Shown here one piece after another: positions 60,771-64,000 of a stretch of 64,000 bases of DNA. Under the pieces are notes generated by a model that ran no database searches, was not told where the DNA came from, and was given only the letters and a program-made list of their open reading frames with translations. The stretch covers positions 9,114,001 to 9,178,000 of the forward strand of contig NC_135261.1 of assembly GCF_964204865.1 (NCBI RefSeq). The letters run 5' to 3'. The number at the start of each line of letters is the position of its first letter. The stretch's first letter is position 1. The position numbers and the translations under genes are program-made. Source of the DNA: Styela clava. Lineage: Eukaryota; Chordata; Ascidiacea; Stolidobranchia; Styelidae.

Positions 60771-61900
60771 CAGGGGTCACTAACCTTTTCGAAGCCGAGG
60801 GATACTTTTAGGGTACAAATTAAGCTGCGGGCTACCAGTTCAATGTACACTTCTAAAAAAATCAGTTGCCCGATTAAGCTTCAATTATTGATATAATTAC
60901 TGGTATTTAGTGAAGTATAGACACTAATAAACTTTAGGATTCTTCAGGGAATCAAACGATTATCACAACGTTACAAATAAATTTCTATCAATAACACTTG
61001 TATTTCAGAACTGAGTGTTTTTAAATTGATTTTCAACACTCTGCACAAGTCTAAGATAAAATGGACTTAACAGTTGTACTATCAAATGTTGCATAGTATT
61101 ATACTCCGACGTGTAACTTGACACTGTAACTCTGAGCGAGTCTTGCAGATTTTCATCAGTGAGGCGTGTTCCATGTTTGTTCCTGGTGGAGTGAGTCGCG
61201 GCGCTATGGCCCATCGTGAGCGTTAGGTTCGCAGGTTAGAATCTCATACCGGGATAGGTATGTGCGAAAGGATTGCTGGACTCCTCGCCGCCGTAGGGTG
61301 GTTCACGTAACCGCTGGTCGGTTAAGGCTTCCTTCGCCATCAAGTCCAGGCTTCCGGAAACAAATAACTAACTAATTCCATACCCGACATCGAATGGTAA
61401 CCGGCGAGAAGCCGTGGTTTGTCATAAGGTTAAGCCGTCCTATCGGCTATCTTCTCCCCCGGGATAAATATGTAAATCTCCTCCTATCCTAAGATTGTCA
61501 AAAATGTTGATTCGAAAGGATAGGTTGAAACAAACGATGGTCTCGTAAAATAGGATTGCTGTATGATTTGAATCGCGAGCTTTTTCTGTCCGTACTGTGC
61601 TGACCAGTGGGTAGTTAGCGCGGACGATTACGTGACAAGATGTGAAATATTTCTCCGCCCTGCCGTCGCTAAAATCGCCCCACTAATGAGACACACGCAG
61701 GCTGTTTTTATGGTGGTATAAATATATCCACCTACCATTCATCGTGAAAATGATGGATTTTTCTTTGGAATCAATAATTGTATTGTTACTGCTCCGCTAA
61801 CCAACGGACAAGAAAGCTTAGTTTAGAACAGACCTGCGGGCGACTCATATGGTCTTCGCGGGCGACTTGGTGCCCGCGGGCAACGCGTTGGTGACCCCTG
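60771..61900. mobile_element. hAT-type element with perfect 8-bp target duplication
   Basis: Ends CAGGGGTCACTAACC and GGTGACCCCTG. Target duplication GTCTAGAG is perfect (60763-60770 and 61901-61908). Length 1130 bp, carrying a nested SINE at 61188-61490. The fucosyltransferase start codon is 69 bases away, so the insertion sits in its promoter or 5' UTR region. Confidence 0.9.
61188..61490 (+). mobile_element. tRNA-derived SINE, best-preserved copy
   Basis: Head with A-box-like TATGGCCCATCGTGAGC and B-box-like GGTTAGAATCTC, then GTGCGAAAGGATTGCTGGAC, GTGGTTCACGTAACCGCTGG, CATCAAGTCCAGGCTTCC, CCATACCCGACATCGAATGG and the tail CCCGGGATAAATATGTAAAT. This layout (tRNA-related head, body, A+T-rich tail) defines the family. 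Confidence 0.8.
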
Positions 61901-64000
61901 GTCTAGAGTTTAGCTTCCTACTGGAACTCACGGATTCAACCGAATTGCGATTCAAGTAATCTACGTTCAAATGGTGATAAATCTATTTTGTTTTGGTACT
62001 AAATTTTCTCATTGCTTCAACCACCGGTGATGAGCTATGTGCTTCATGGTATCTTGTCTGACATCGTTACTATTTACTATGAGTAAATAAAACAAAAAGA
62101 TCATACTCAAATATACACACAAGGTAGCGGTCTTAACTGAGCACGCAGTTTGCTGAAAAGATCGGCAGAACGTCACGACGGACTGCTATTTGGTGGCGCG
62201 TTATACACAAAACATGCTAGACTTGGGCTAAAATATCTATAAATATTGAAAAATGGAAATAAAATATAAGCAATAGCCTTTTAATAACTTCTGCATTGAA
62301 AAGCGATTTATTTCACAATAAAAACATCCATTTCAATTCCAACCTGAACAAGAACAACAATTTTGCCAATCGATCAATAATTTGCCGTCGAGTCCAATAA
62401 CTCCCTAAATTTCAGTATGTGCACTATTTCCATATGCACAATACCGCCTATATATTTTGAAATGTACACTCACATTCTGGAACTATGGAAACTAGGTTGA
62501 CATGTTCAAGATACTTGCTTATTTAAGTGAGGCAAAGTTAACAATACAACATAAAATAACAATGCCTATACATTTTGAGCCATCTATAGAATTAATTTTT
62601 GTGCCTATAAATCGCCAGTAACAATGAACTGAACTGTTCCGTTGTTCGCAGGGTATAAAAGACCTTTCACCGATTGGTACTAACAGAAAATAATATCTAA
62701 ATTCTAAGCTGTTAAATTCATGAGACTGAACTGAAATCGAATCAAATATACAGCCTTAGTTCGGCTTTTGAAACATATATACAAAGCTAACGACTTAAAA
62801 TCATGTTGCGAACAAAGTTTTGATTTGTCGGTTTCAATCTCTGACAAAGACAGACACAAAAAGTTCGACCTACTTGCAAATTTGAATGGTATGCGTGGAA
62901 TACGTGTTGTATCATTCTTACGTAAAAACAAGTTAATTCTGCGAAAAGCTAAAGGGGAAATTAAGCCTGTTTCAGAATGGTAGCGGAGTTCTTCAATTCC
63001 ATTAAAACCTTTACACTATCGCCGAAAACCCTAAACAAACGGGTGTTAAAATTTGACCTCTTTGTGACACTGCTATAGTGCCCTCGATAAGTACATGATC
63101 TAAGACCTTTGGCTTTTTTGTGAAGAATAAACTATACCCACTTGTCACAATTTGAATAAATTTAAATTTTATTGTGACTTTCTTTTCTGAATTAATTGCT
63201 ATAAAGTTTTTGGGCAATGGGCAAATTTGCTACTCTGTACGTATAATTCGCTAGCACACGAACACTATAATACTCACAAGCACTTGGCTTTCATACAATG
63301 AATGCTCAGTATTATTACAAGATGCGCTGAATAATATGAGCTTACGATGACTTTTTCAAGAATAGACGCGATCAATAGATCTTGGTATGTTTCCGCTGTG
63401 ACAGACATGCAAAGCAAAAGATATCCAGTAGCGCCATTTTTTTAGGAAAAGGTTATAAACAAATTTGATAATTTCATTGGAGTTTTCTGTAATGTATTTT
63501 TATTCATATGTAAGTGATTTGAACATGGTCTTCGGTGGATATCATTAATGCGAGTTATATGAGAAATTATGATTGCGTATATATGATTGATAAGAAAATA
63601 AGTTCAATAAACAGGATTTCATCGTTCCCGAGAACTTATAAAACCATCGAAGGAGAGAAACCAAGCTGCATGCGCTATGGGAGCTTATATTAGGCCTAAC
63701 ATTTGATAATATGACAGCCAGCGACCTTTCCAATAGGCTAATCGATAATTTGTTCTAAGCGGAACATGGGGAATAATGTTGTAGACAAAAGCCCATTCAA
63801 GTAGCAAAATTTTACATATGAGTAATATACAAATTCGCTAGAATGAAAATTCTCACTTGTGCTTAAAATGTATGTATACGGAACTTGAGATATACGAAGT
63901 ACTATTCTAAAATGAATCGACTATCGCATACAATACTATAATGATAAATAACTGTATAAAATACAGTACTTTACAATAAAATATGTTTTTTAATATCGAA
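61901..64000. other. intergenic, no gene seen
   Basis: A+T-rich. The open frames near 62704-62983 overlap on both strands, lack a convincing start and show no recognisable domain, so none is called. Confidence 0.4.

Noticed and set aside
62704-62983. Overlapping frames of 71 and 75 codons on opposite strands
   Set aside because: No ATG with good context, no splice sites of note and no recognisable domain.

Overview
This is a 64 kb A+T-rich stretch of animal nuclear DNA. Genes are split by GT-AG introns, gaps are filled with transposons, and there is no operon-like packing. The recognisable proteins are metazoan: a cGMP-dependent protein kinase, the ciliary protein EFHB, a Golgi alpha-1,3-fucosyltransferase and a small family of PAPS-type sulfotransferases. 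Gene content, small genes, tRNA-derived SINEs and many hAT elements fit a marine invertebrate deuterostome, most likely an ascidian tunicate. That placement is inference; nothing in the window proves the species.

Layout. 0.3-3.2 kb (+): last six exons of a cGMP-dependent protein kinase, whose start lies outside the window. 6.3-10.7 kb (-): a complete seven-exon gene for an unrecognised type I membrane protein with ten ectodomain cysteines. 12.7-27.2 kb: a tandem duplication carrying two intronless seven-helix receptor-like genes (20.3 and 24.9 kb). The left unit has been swollen by at least six DNA transposons, and the right unit still shows several of the empty sites. 28.6-36.2 kb (-): EFHB, eleven exons, both ends unresolved. 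37.9-54.3 kb (+): a sulfotransferase cluster with one disrupted copy, one two-exon remnant and two intact tandem copies that duplicated as a 3.15 kb unit with their promoters. 55.6-60.7 kb (-): a complete seven-exon alpha-1,3-fucosyltransferase. 60.8-64 kb: a hAT element carrying a nested SINE, then sequence with no recognisable gene.

The genes look like independent neighbours, not a pathway. Sulfotransferases and a fucosyltransferase could both modify glycans, but their closeness does not show that they work together. The most informative parts are (1) the receptor-like pair, whose differences cluster in the predicted extracellular loops; (2) the filled and empty transposon sites between the duplicated units, which give target-site duplications at base resolution; (3) the sulfotransferase family with its pseudogenes; and (4) an element carrying a two-phase octamer satellite. 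Exons were assigned by eye from splice sites, reading phase and family similarity. Every phase in the listed gene models closes.
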